This document shows positions 18,843 through 26,519 of a stretch of 64,000 bases of DNA, in pieces. A program made the translations under genes and the position numbers. The DNA lies in NCBI RefSeq assembly GCF_014200575.1, contig NZ_JACHBZ010000021.1, positions 15,412 to 79,411 on the forward strand. The letters run 5' to 3'. The notes under the pieces are model-generated. The model was given only the letters and a program-made list of their open reading frames with translations, was not told the DNA's origin and did not search any database. The stretch is from Mucilaginibacter saanensis (lineage in GTDB: Bacteria; Bacteroidota; Bacteroidia; Sphingobacteriales; Sphingobacteriaceae). Every line of letters begins with the position of its first letter. The stretch's first letter is position 1.

Positions 18843-19634
18843 ATGACTCCCAAAAAAATCATTATAGGAATGCTAAGTTTACTCTTAGCATTCTCTTTTT
18901 CTGCCCATGCCCAATCATCTTTTGACCGTGGCAGCTATATTGTTAAAGGTGATACCTTACCCTACCGCTTACTATTCCCCAAGCACTTTAATCCTGCAAA
19001 AAAATATCCCCTGCTGTTTGTATTACATGGTGCCGGCGAACGCGGCAATAACAACGAGGCGCAGCTAAAATATGGCCCCGAGCGCTTACTACAGGATAGC
19101 GTACGCGAAAAGTACGAAGCCATTGTAGTTTTCCCGCAATGCCCGGCCAACAGCTATTGGTCAAACGTAAAACAGGAAACCGATGCTGTTACTCAAAAAA
19201 GAAAATTCATTTTTCAGATCAATGAACCGCCGACAAAGGCTATGCAGCTGTTAATGGGCCTTGTTGACCAATTTTTAGATAAACCTTTTGTTAACAAACA
19301 ACGGGTTTATATTGGCGGCCTGAGCATGGGCGGTATGGGTACATTTGAAATTATAGGCCGCGAGCCTAAAATATTTGCTGCCGCCTTTGCTATATGTGGC
19401 GGCGACAATACCCTGAATGCTAAAAAATACGCTAAAAAAGTACCACTGTGGATTTTCCACGGCACCAAGGATAGCGTAGTACCGGTTGAACATTCAGAGG
19501 TAATGGTATCGGCCATTAAGGATGCAGGCGGTAACCCTAATTTTACCCTCTATCCGGGAGTTGATCATAACAGCTGGGAAAACGCCTTTCGGGAGCCGGA
19601 GCTACTGAGCTGGCTATTTTCGCATAGTAAATAG
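18843..19634 (+). CDS. Secreted alpha/beta hydrolase (prolyl-oligopeptidase/esterase type)
   Basis: A 263-residue exported hydrolase (signal peptide 1-23, ..SAHA-QS). It shows the oxyanion segment LHGAGERGNN (61-70), the nucleophile elbow GGLSMGGMG (Ser161), an acid in HGTKDSVVP (Asp210) and the catalytic His in PGVDHNSW (His242). This layout is that of COG4099-type 'predicted peptidases', several of which are carbohydrate esterases. Following the glucanase in the same direction, it may remove acyl groups from the imported glycan, but its own promoter is possible in the 122-bp gap. A strong bidirectional terminator follows. Confidence 0.8.
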   Translation: MTPKKIIIGMLSLLLAFSFSAHAQSSFDRGSYIVKGDTLPYRLLFPKHFNPAKKYPLLFVLHGAGERGNNNEAQLKYGPERLLQDSVREKYEAIVVFPQCPANSYWSNVKQETDAVTQKRKFIFQINEPPTKAMQLLMGLVDQFLDKPFVNKQRVYIGGLSMGGMGTFEIIGREPKIFAAAFAICGGDNTLNAKKYAKKVPLWIFHGTKDSVVPVEHSEVMVSAIKDAGGNPNFTLYPGVDHNSWENAFREPELLSWLFSHSK

Positions 19635-19658
19635 AAAGATATTTCATCACGCAGTTAA

Positions 19659-19707
19659 CACTTACTAAAGCCATCCTGAAACAAGTTCAGGATGGCTTTA
19701 GTAAGTG
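19659..19707. terminator. Bidirectional 22-bp hairpin terminator
   Basis: Arms at 19659-19680 and 19686-19707 are perfectly complementary over 22 bases with a 5-base loop (ACAAG). It separates the glycan-use locus from the convergent repeat-protein gene. Confidence 0.85.
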
Positions 19708-19731
19708 ATATTAATTATTCACAAATACTTC

Positions 19732-20829
19732 CTATTCCTCGTCAGGTTTTGGGGGCAAGTTCTTCATATTAAACCGGGGTTTGTATGCGGGTTTGGCGGC
19801 AGGTTCCTCAGTAATTGGTGGCACGTCAGTCTTGTCCTCCGGTTTATCTTCCACTTTTTCTTCGTTTTCAACTGGCTTTGGTTTTACCATACCTACCTGA
19901 AAACGTGGTTTATAAGCTGGCTTAGCTACTTCCTGAGCATCTGCCTCTGTTGATGCTTTCTGGTCTTGATCAGCTTCCTGTTGTTCCACTACTGGTTCCT
20001 CGCTCTCCGCGGGCTTGGGCTTCATCATTCCTGCCTGAAAACGTGGTTTATAGGCAGGCATTGTAGGTTCTATAATATCAGCTGCGCTATTATCTGATTT
20101 TTCATCAGGCTTTTCATCCGGTTCTGCAACATTTTCTGTTGGCTTAGGTTTCACCATACCCGGATTAAAACGCGGTTTGAATCCAAGCTTTTCCGTTGGA
20201 GCCTCCGCTTCTGTTATTGTGCCTTGTTCTTGCTTAGTTTCCTGTGGTTCCGCTGATGCCTGTTCACTTTCCGCAGGTTTTGGTTTTACCATACCGGGGT
20301 TAAAGCGAGGTTTAAATGCAGGTTTGGGTGTTTCGGTAACAGGGATGCTATCCTCTGCTTTTACCTCGGGGTTTTTATCCTCATCTGCAATACCTTCTGC
20401 CGGTTTGGGTTTCACCATGCCGGGATTAAAACGAGGTTTAAATGTGGGCTTGGCGGCAGGTTGTTCTGTAGTTGATGCCGGTTCTTCGACTTTAGCCTCA
20501 GGCTTTTCTTCAGTAGGTTTGGCAACTTTCACCGCACGAAACTTAGGTGCGAAACCTAATTTGGGAGCCGGAGCGGCAGATTCTGTCAGGCTTTCGGTAA
20601 TCGTTTGCTCAGCCAGTGGGTTTTCGATCCGCACCTTTTCCGTTCTTATTTCCTGTGCAGCCGGGAACTGTCGCCTTAATTTATTGAACCAATATTTTTT
20701 AGTATGATCAAAGCTTTTCTCACCCATTTGCTCGTAATGAGTTTTAAATTCCGAAAACAGCGATTGCTCACCCTGTTGCAAGGCTACCAGATCAATCTTT
20801 TTCTTTTTAAAAAACTCTTCGAAGGTCAT
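19732..20829 (-). CDS. Tandem-repeat protein with KPRF-x2-GM-x-KPKP units
   Basis: A 365-residue protein with no signal peptide. Residues 1-70 are a small folded-looking domain (FEEFFKKKKIDLVALQQGE; KYWFNKLRRQFPAAQ). The rest consists of about seven units of 43-45 residues, each with a basic core close to YKPRFNPGMVKPKP followed by an acidic Glu/Gln/Asp-rich spacer. The first unit is degenerate (FAPKFRAVKVAKP), five are good copies and the last is cut short (PRFNMKNLPPKP). The pattern suggests an intrinsically disordered scaffold with repeated short binding motifs. Function unknown. It follows DUF2442 on the same strand. Confidence 0.8.
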   Translation of the reverse strand: MTFEEFFKKKKIDLVALQQGEQSLFSEFKTHYEQMGEKSFDHTKKYWFNKLRRQFPAAQEIRTEKVRIENPLAEQTITESLTESAAPAPKLGFAPKFRAVKVAKPTEEKPEAKVEEPASTTEQPAAKPTFKPRFNPGMVKPKPAEGIADEDKNPEVKAEDSIPVTETPKPAFKPRFNPGMVKPKPAESEQASAEPQETKQEQGTITEAEAPTEKLGFKPRFNPGMVKPKPTENVAEPDEKPDEKSDNSAADIIEPTMPAYKPRFQAGMMKPKPAESEEPVVEQQEADQDQKASTEADAQEVAKPAYKPRFQVGMVKPKPVENEEKVEDKPEDKTDVPPITEEPAAKPAYKPRFNMKNLPPKPDEE

Positions 20830-20904
20830 TGTTATAGGTCTGAGATTTGAGATATCAGCGATGAGTAATCCAAAACTATCTCACGGCTGATATTTCATAT
20901 TTAC

Positions 20905-21120
20905 TTAAAGTGCTACGTCCACATCCAGCTGGTTAAAGTGCACGCCTTTATCCGTTTGCTTCCAATCTTCGCGTTCTTCGTCGGTAGCATTCATCAGTTT
21001 AGGAAACCACTCCAGCGGAAATGCCTGTTGCTTACCATCTGCCTTTTCAACAAAAAGCAAACCGTTGGCAAAAGTTACCTTGATTTTTTTTTCTTCCTTA
21101 CGTGAGCTGAATAGTGGCAT
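20905..21120 (-). CDS. DUF2442 domain-containing small protein
   Basis: A 71-residue protein with the DUF2442 pattern: a first beta strand VTFANGLLFVEKADG, then FPLEWFPKLMNATDEEREDW and a final VHFNQLDVDV in the place of the usual 'I.W..LD.DI'. Members are often antitoxin-like or linked to toxin modules, but no toxin partner is adjacent here. It lies between yebC and the repeat-protein gene, both on the same strand. Confidence 0.8.
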   Translation of the reverse strand: MPLFSSRKEEKKIKVTFANGLLFVEKADGKQQAFPLEWFPKLMNATDEEREDWKQTDKGVHFNQLDVDVAL

Positions 21121-21138
21121 ATATTTCCTCTTATTAGA

Positions 21139-21222
21139 TTGTCATCCTGAGCGGAGCGAAGGATCTGTTAGCCAATTAGTATAATGCAGATCAGATGCTT
21201 CACTCCGTTCATCATGACAATT
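21139..21222. repeat. REP-like imperfect inverted repeat
   Basis: The ends are inverted (TTGTCATCCTGAGCGGAGCG near 21139 and a matching CGTTCATCATGACAA at 21206-21220), with an inner pair GGATCTG/CAGATGC. It is of the type 'GTCATCCTGAGCGGAGCGAAGGATCT' that is scattered between genes in many Bacteroidota and other genomes. It separates yebC from DUF2442. Confidence 0.7.
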
Positions 21223-21242
21223 ATTAAAATTCCGAGATAAAC

Positions 21243-21968
21243 TTATTCCGCCATGTTATGATATACAGCCTGCACATCATCATCCTCTTCAAGGCGGTCA
21301 ATCAATTTCATAATATCAGTAACTTGTTCTTCAGTTACCTCATGGAATGATTGTGGTATACGCTCCAATTTGGCCGATTTTACATCTATACCTAATTGTT
21401 CCAATGCTTTTTGCATTTTACCAAAATCTTCAAAGGCAGTATGTATTACACCAATATCGTTCCCTTCCTCATCAGCCTCCACAAACAAATCTTCCAAACC
21501 GGCGTCAATCAATTCAAACTCCAGTTCTTCCAGGTCGCGTTCGCCGGGAGCAAATGTAAATACCGATTTACGCGTAAAAATAAAGTCAAGTGATCCGGTT
21601 TTACCTAAAGAACCTCCATATTTGGTAAAGTAACTACGCACGTTGGCTACTGTGCGATTGGTATTATCGGTAGCGGTTTCAACCAGTACGGCAACACCAT
21701 AAGGAGCATATCCTTCATAAACCAGTTCTTCGTAATCTTTTTCATCGCGGCTGGTGGCACGCTTGATAGCTGCTTCCACACGGTCTTTAGGCATGTTAAC
21801 TGCCTTAGAGTTTTGCACAGCGGTTCTTAAGCGCGAGTTGGTATTGATATCGCCACCACCGGCTTTTACAGCCATTACAATCTCTTTCCCTAAACGGGTA
21901 AACTGCACTGCCATTTTGGCCCAGCGCTTAAACTTTCTTTCTTTACGGAATTCAAATGCTCTTCCCAT
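21243..21968 (-). CDS. YebC/PmpR family regulatory protein
   Basis: A 241-residue cytosolic protein of the YebC/TACO1 family, whose members act as DNA-binding regulators or as translation factors that relieve ribosome stalling at proline stretches. The start MGRAFEFRKERKFKRWAKMA at 21968 replaces the usual MAGHSKW start by the variant common in Bacteroidota. Later signatures are GGGDINTNSRLRTAVQNSKAVNMPKDRVEAAIKRA, LVEGY-like VYEGYAPYGVAVLVE and the C-terminal DVQAVYHN. It stands in front of DUF2442 and the proline-rich repeat protein, which fits a role in translating proline-rich sequence. Confidence 0.93.
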   Translation of the reverse strand: MGRAFEFRKERKFKRWAKMAVQFTRLGKEIVMAVKAGGGDINTNSRLRTAVQNSKAVNMPKDRVEAAIKRATSRDEKDYEELVYEGYAPYGVAVLVETATDNTNRTVANVRSYFTKYGGSLGKTGSLDFIFTRKSVFTFAPGERDLEELEFELIDAGLEDLFVEADEEGNDIGVIHTAFEDFGKMQKALEQLGIDVKSAKLERIPQSFHEVTEEQVTDIMKLIDRLEEDDDVQAVYHNMAE

Positions 21969-22088
21969 ATTTCTTTTTTTGTCCATCGTCCATGGGCTAC
22001 AAACCATGGATTTAGCGAATATAATATTTGTTTTATATATGTTTCAAAACGGTTAGTTTTTTGCTTTCCGTTTTAAGTTTTATGCTTG

Positions 22089-23039
22089 TTATATCATATT
22101 TTTCAGGTTGGTAAGCATATCCCTGGTTATGTCAGCCAGGTCATATTCTAATTTCCAGCCCCAATCTCTTTGGGCATAACCGTCATCAATTGATTTTGGC
22201 CAGCTGTCTGCAATAGCCTGCCGCGGATCATTTTCGGCATAACTTATTTCAAAACCGGGCATTAGCTTTTGTATTTCGGCCGTCAATTGTGCAGGCGTAA
22301 AACTTATACCAGCCAGATTATATCCTGATCTGATGGTAAGCTCATCAGCAGGTGCATCCATCAATGTTATGGTGGCCCTTATAGCATCATCCATATACAT
22401 CATAGGCAGCGCGGTATCGGCCGAAAGAAAGCTTTGATATTTGCCCTTTTTTAAGGCCTCATGAAATATATGCACCGCATAATCGGTTGTACCGCCACCC
22501 GGATTGGCCCGCCAGCCTATAAGGCCAGGATAACGTATGCTGCGCACGTCCAACCCATGTTTAGTAAAATAATATTCACACCAGCGCTCACCGGCAAGCT
22601 TACTAAAACCATAAACGGTGTTAGGATCCATCACACAATATTGCGGTGTATGAAACTGGGGCGAATTAGGCCCGAAAACCGCTATAGAACTTGGCCAAAA
22701 AACTTTGGCTGTTTTAAATTCTACAGCAAAATCAAGTATATGCAGCAGGCCGGTCATGTTTAAATCCCAGGCGATTTTAGGTTTCTGTTCGCCCACGGCC
22801 GATAATATGGCTGCCAGCAGGTATACTTGCGTAGGGCGGTGCTTATCAAAAATGTGATGCAGGTTATCCTTATCCAACACATTAACAAGCTCATACGGGC
22901 CACTATGGCGTATAGCATAACCCGGATCATTAATGTCGGACGCTATCACGCTATCGGAGCCGTGTATGTTTCTCAAAGCCATTACCAGTTCTGTCCCTAT
23001 CTGGCCGTTGGCACCAATCACTAAAATCTTTTCGCTCAT
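22089..23039 (-). CDS. L-threonine 3-dehydrogenase, epimerase-type (SDR)
   Basis: An extended short-chain dehydrogenase of 316 residues that is expected to oxidise L-threonine to 2-amino-3-oxobutanoate with NAD+. The Rossmann motif GANGQIG is at 9-15 and the catalytic pair is Tyr143-x3-Lys147 (YGFSK). Stretches such as VLDKDNLHHIFDKHRPTQVY, FWPSSIAVFGPNSP and YPGLIGWRANPGGGTTDYAV are characteristic of the GalE-like threonine dehydrogenases rather than of sugar epimerases. The ATG at 23039 is used because the frame upstream (to 23078) has no family-like residues. The partner enzyme kbl is at 4490-5680. Confidence 0.9.
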   Translation of the reverse strand: MSEKILVIGANGQIGTELVMALRNIHGSDSVIASDINDPGYAIRHSGPYELVNVLDKDNLHHIFDKHRPTQVYLLAAILSAVGEQKPKIAWDLNMTGLLHILDFAVEFKTAKVFWPSSIAVFGPNSPQFHTPQYCVMDPNTVYGFSKLAGERWCEYYFTKHGLDVRSIRYPGLIGWRANPGGGTTDYAVHIFHEALKKGKYQSFLSADTALPMMYMDDAIRATITLMDAPADELTIRSGYNLAGISFTPAQLTAEIQKLMPGFEISYAENDPRQAIADSWPKSIDDGYAQRDWGWKLEYDLADITRDMLTNLKNMI

Positions 23040-23308
23040 GTAATTTGAGTTTAGGCAAAGGTAAAAATTTGGGCGCAATGTTTTGATAGCTGATAACAGA
23101 GTATAGCAGATTGAACTTGTGGCCCATCATTACGCCCGGTGGATTGCTATATACTTATGTAACAGTAGCAGAACAAGGCTTTGCCAAGTACAGACTGACA
23201 GTCAAAACATAGCCATAAACTACCAGTTTAATAGATTATAGCTGAGATAACCAAAAAAAATTGCATATTTGGAGTTTAATGTTTTATTATATAACAAATT
23301 AACAATCA

Positions 23309-24316
23309 ATGAAAGTCGCAGTAGTAGGTGCTACAGGATTAGTAGGCACCAAAATGTTGCAGGTTCTTGCAGAACGCAACTTCCCCGTTACAGAATTAAT
23401 TCCCGTAGCTTCAGAAAAAAGTATTGGTAAAGAAATTACTTTTAAGGGTAAGCAATTTAAGGTAGTTTCTGTTGAGGATGCGATTAAGATGAAGCCGGAC
23501 GTAGCTATTTTCTCGGCCGGCGGCAGCACTTCATTACAGCAGGCTCCTTTATTTGCAGCTGCTGGTACAACTGTTATTGACAATTCATCGGCATGGCGCA
23601 TGGATCCAACCAAAAAACTGGTTGTACCTGAGGTTAATGCCAATGTACTTACAGCAGAGGATAAAATTATTGCCAATCCAAATTGTTCAACCATACAAAT
23701 GGTAGTGGCCTTAAAACCCCTGCATGATAAATATAAAATTAAAAGGGTGGTTGTTTCAACCTACCAATCAGTAACTGGTACAGGTGTTAAAGCCGTTGAC
23801 CAACTGTTTAACGAGCGTAAAGGTATTGATGGCCCTAAGGTTTATCCTTATACCATTGACCTGAATGTGATTCCTCAGATTGACGTTTTCACTGAAAATG
23901 GCTACACCAAAGAGGAAATGAAGATGATCCTGGAAACCAAAAAGATCATGGGCGATGACAGCATACAGGTAACTGCCACAACGGTACGTATCCCGGTTAT
24001 GGGCGGTCACTCAGAGTCAGTAAACGTAGAGTTTGAGAATGACTTTGATCTGAACGAATTACGTGAACTACTGGCAAAATCGCCGGGTATTGTAGTAGTT
24101 GACGATCCTGCTAACCTTAAATATCCAATGCCGCTTGATGCGCATGATAAAGACGAGGTATTTGTAGGCCGTATCCGCCGCGATGAAACCCAACCAAATA
24201 CATTAAACTGCTGGATAGTATCAGACAACCTGCGTAAGGGGGCTGCTACCAATGCCGTGCAAATTGCAGAATATCTTGCAGCAGCCCACTTAATTGGTCA
24301 GGCTGTTGAGGCATAA
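23309..24316 (+). CDS. asd: Aspartate-semialdehyde dehydrogenase
   Basis: Reduces aspartyl phosphate to aspartate semialdehyde (NADPH) for lysine/DAP, methionine, threonine and isoleucine synthesis. 335 residues with the NADP motif GATGLVG (7-13), the catalytic Cys126 in NPNCSTIQM and the His234 acid/base in MGGHSESVNV. DNSSAWRMD (91-99) and the C-terminal RKGAATNAVQIAE are also typical. It is followed by a terminator and appears monocistronic. Confidence 0.97.
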   Translation: MKVAVVGATGLVGTKMLQVLAERNFPVTELIPVASEKSIGKEITFKGKQFKVVSVEDAIKMKPDVAIFSAGGSTSLQQAPLFAAAGTTVIDNSSAWRMDPTKKLVVPEVNANVLTAEDKIIANPNCSTIQMVVALKPLHDKYKIKRVVVSTYQSVTGTGVKAVDQLFNERKGIDGPKVYPYTIDLNVIPQIDVFTENGYTKEEMKMILETKKIMGDDSIQVTATTVRIPVMGGHSESVNVEFENDFDLNELRELLAKSPGIVVVDDPANLKYPMPLDAHDKDEVFVGRIRRDETQPNTLNCWIVSDNLRKGAATNAVQIAEYLAAAHLIGQAVEA

Positions 24317-24343
24317 GCAGAACAACTTATTTAGATAGAATTT

Positions 24344-24376
24344 AATAGGGATGATCAATTGATTATCCCTATTTTT
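24344..24376 (+). terminator. Rho-independent terminator of asd
   Basis: AATAGGGAT (24344-24352) and ATCCCTATT (24364-24372) form a 9-bp stem, followed by a short T-run. It ends 28 bases after the asd stop. Confidence 0.75.
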
Positions 24377-24392
24377 ATTTCAGAACTTTTTT

Positions 24393-25184
24393 ATGCGCAA
24401 AGTGAAGACCGTTAAATTGTTTATCCTCTTATTCAGTTGTTTAATTACATCAAACTTGTTTGCGCAAAATAGTCCGCAGGCAATTGAAAGTGATTTACTC
24501 CGGATATTAAAAAAAGTAAACTATTACGGCGCCCACAAAAAGGAGTGGAAAGCTATTGACTCGCTGCAAAAACAAAACAGAATATTTGCATTTAAGCTCA
24601 AGTATTATACCTCCAAATACCCGGCAACCATTAGCCAAAGTTTCATTTCGCTAATAAAGGAGCGCCTGGTTATAGCAACCTCTGCCGATGGCATGTTCCG
24701 TACCTATTCATGGAATACTCAGTTGGGTGTTACCGGCTTTGATATTTATAATGTACTGCAATACAAAACCAACGGCCAGGCCGTTTCCCTATTAAAAATG
24801 GATACGGTTGGTAAAAGAGCAAACCAATCACTCTGGTACCCTAAAATATTCACGTTTACAGTTAATAATAAAACCTATTACTTAGCCCCTTATAATTCCG
24901 TTTATTCAGCTACCAAAGCAGGGCAGGGCTTAAAGATATTTACCATTGAAAAAGGTGTGTTAATTGGCAACCCTCCGCTGATAAAAACCCCAACCGGCGT
25001 TTATAGCCAGTTGCATTATGAGTTTGATGTAAGTTCCATAGCCGACTGGAAATCGTACCCGGCCATCTATTTCGACCAGCCGACCCAAACCATCCGCACC
25101 CCGCTTGTTGATTTTAATCATAAAATGACCCGTAAATTTATTACCTATAAATTCACAGGTCGCTTTTTTGAAAAGGTAAAATGA
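24393..25184 (+). CDS. Secreted protein of unknown function, 263 aa
   Basis: The signal peptide (MRKVKTVKLFILLFSCLITSNLFA-Q) is followed by a short helical part (SDLLRILKKVNYYGAHKKEWKAIDSLQKQN), then a beta-rich domain with WNTQLGVTGFDIYNVLQYK and TYYLAPYNSVYSATKAGQGLKIF. No catalytic motif or known family is recognised. It begins 17 bases after the asd terminator and ends 12 bases before a LysR gene, so the two may be co-transcribed. Probably periplasmic. Confidence 0.8.
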   Translation: MRKVKTVKLFILLFSCLITSNLFAQNSPQAIESDLLRILKKVNYYGAHKKEWKAIDSLQKQNRIFAFKLKYYTSKYPATISQSFISLIKERLVIATSADGMFRTYSWNTQLGVTGFDIYNVLQYKTNGQAVSLLKMDTVGKRANQSLWYPKIFTFTVNNKTYYLAPYNSVYSATKAGQGLKIFTIEKGVLIGNPPLIKTPTGVYSQLHYEFDVSSIADWKSYPAIYFDQPTQTIRTPLVDFNHKMTRKFITYKFTGRFFEKVK

Positions 25185-25196
25185 TAACTTAGCAGC

Positions 25197-26102
25197 ATGA
25201 TCTCCTTCGCTCACCGTGTTTTTATGGAAGTTGCTGCCAACCTTAGCTTTAGTAAGGCGGCACAGGTACTATTTGTAACACAACCGGCTATCAGCAAGCA
25301 CATTAAAGCACTGGAAGATCAGTATAAAGTACCCTTGTTTGAGCGTAAAGGCAACAGCATACTGCTTACCGAAGCGGGCAACAAACTAAACGAATACCTG
25401 CAGCAGGCAACCGAAATTGAACGAAAAATAGAATATGATCTTTCGGTACTCAGTAATTTATCGCAAGCTGCCGGGCATCTGCGTTTGGGAGCCAGTACCA
25501 CTATTGCCTTGTATATTTTACCGTCAATACTTTCCGGCTTTCAGCGGGAGTATGCTAATGTAGACGTGCAGCTGGTGAACCGCAACTCCGAATATATCTT
25601 GAATGCGCTGCTTAACCATGAGGTGGATATCGGTATTATAGAGGTAGATAACAAACTCACTACTGTATCCTACAAACCTTTTATAAGCGACGAGGTAATT
25701 CCGGTATGTTCGGCTAAAAGCCCGCTGGCGGGTAAATCATTGACACTAAAGCAGCTGATAAAAACACCATTGGCTGTAAGGGAGCGGGGATCGGGCACCT
25801 TAAATGCGGTATTAAAAGCCCTGTCTGCATTACATATCAAACCGGCCGACCTATCTGTAAAGATCAGGCTGGGTGGTACCGAAGCCCTAAAAAATTTCTT
25901 GCTGGCCGACCAATGCCTTGGCTTTATGCCGCGCCCATCCATCATCAGGCAATTGGCCGAAGGTGATCTGGTAGAAGTACCTATAGAAGGACTAAAAATT
26001 ACCCGCGACTTCTTCTTCATCCGCCGCAAGGGAACCGAGGATTATGGCCTCACCAGTAATTTTATCAATTTCGCATTGGGCCATATAACGCATAAAAAAT
26101 AA
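25197..26102 (+). CDS. LysR family transcriptional regulator
   Basis: A 301-residue regulator. The N-terminal winged helix-turn-helix (about 16-40) reads SFSKAAQVLFVTQPAISKHIKALE, followed by the linker helix and a periplasmic-binding-protein-like effector domain (about 88-290, starting AGHLRLGASTTIALYILPSIL). The effector domain resembles CysB/CbbR-type regulators. No divergent target gene is present: the upstream gene is a secreted unknown on the same strand, so the regulon cannot be inferred. Confidence 0.93.
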   Translation: MISFAHRVFMEVAANLSFSKAAQVLFVTQPAISKHIKALEDQYKVPLFERKGNSILLTEAGNKLNEYLQQATEIERKIEYDLSVLSNLSQAAGHLRLGASTTIALYILPSILSGFQREYANVDVQLVNRNSEYILNALLNHEVDIGIIEVDNKLTTVSYKPFISDEVIPVCSAKSPLAGKSLTLKQLIKTPLAVRERGSGTLNAVLKALSALHIKPADLSVKIRLGGTEALKNFLLADQCLGFMPRPSIIRQLAEGDLVEVPIEGLKITRDFFFIRRKGTEDYGLTSNFINFALGHITHKK

Positions 26103-26494
26103 TAAACGAAGTATCTAAGTCGATTTTTATAGCTGTTTACCTCCTTTTTTCAATTACTTAAAACCATCTGCCTGTTCGCCTGTAATTATACTATACTTAA
26201 TTTTTATAATTTACAATTAAAAATGAATAATTATAACAGGTTTAAGTAATAGAAATTAACAATCCTCCCTGAGGTGAATGCATTTAACAGCAAAAGTTAT
26301 TGAAGAAATTGGCAAAGATGTACATCATGAAGCGTAAGCACCTTGTCCCGCTGAAAAATGGGCCACTCAATATTAGGCTTGTTATGCCGAGTTTGTCAAT
26401 AAGCACGCTGTGAAGTCTGCTAATTATCATTCAGGACAAATTCAGCACAATAACCTAACTGGGGGTAGAATCATTCGTGGTTCTGCCCTTTTTA
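26103..26494 (+). other. Gene-poor region with a terminator; possible ncRNA or gene remnant
   Basis: 417 bases separate lysR from crtD. It has an AT-rich first half (26103-26240) and a higher-GC second half. A ribosome-site-like GAGGTGA precedes an ATG at 26278 that opens a 19-codon frame (MHLTAKVIEEIGKDVHHEA) ended by TAA at 26335; reading on in the same frame gives protein-like residues interrupted by one more stop (APCPAEKWATQY). This looks like a decayed gene. The stretch is closed by a terminator at 26463-26493, so a transcript ending here is also possible. Confidence 0.35.
26463..26493 (+). terminator. Rho-independent terminator upstream of crtD
   Basis: GGGTAGAA (26463-26470) pairs with TTCTGCCC (26481-26488) with one G-U pair, followed by five T. 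The nearest upstream gene, lysR, ends 360 bases away, so it implies a transcript in the gap or a long lysR 3' UTR. Confidence 0.8.
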
Positions 26495-26519
26495 TATCCA
26501 GAGGTTTTATATTTACCGC

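Noticed and set aside
20177..20707. 176-codon frame opposite the repeat protein
   Set aside because: It is the reverse reading of the KPRF repeat and its repeats mirror the sense repeat; the sense frame has a folded N-terminal domain and the expected start.
26278..26337. 19-codon frame after GAGGTGA as a genuine gene
   Set aside because: It is too short and ends at TAA; recorded only as part of the region between lysR and crtD.
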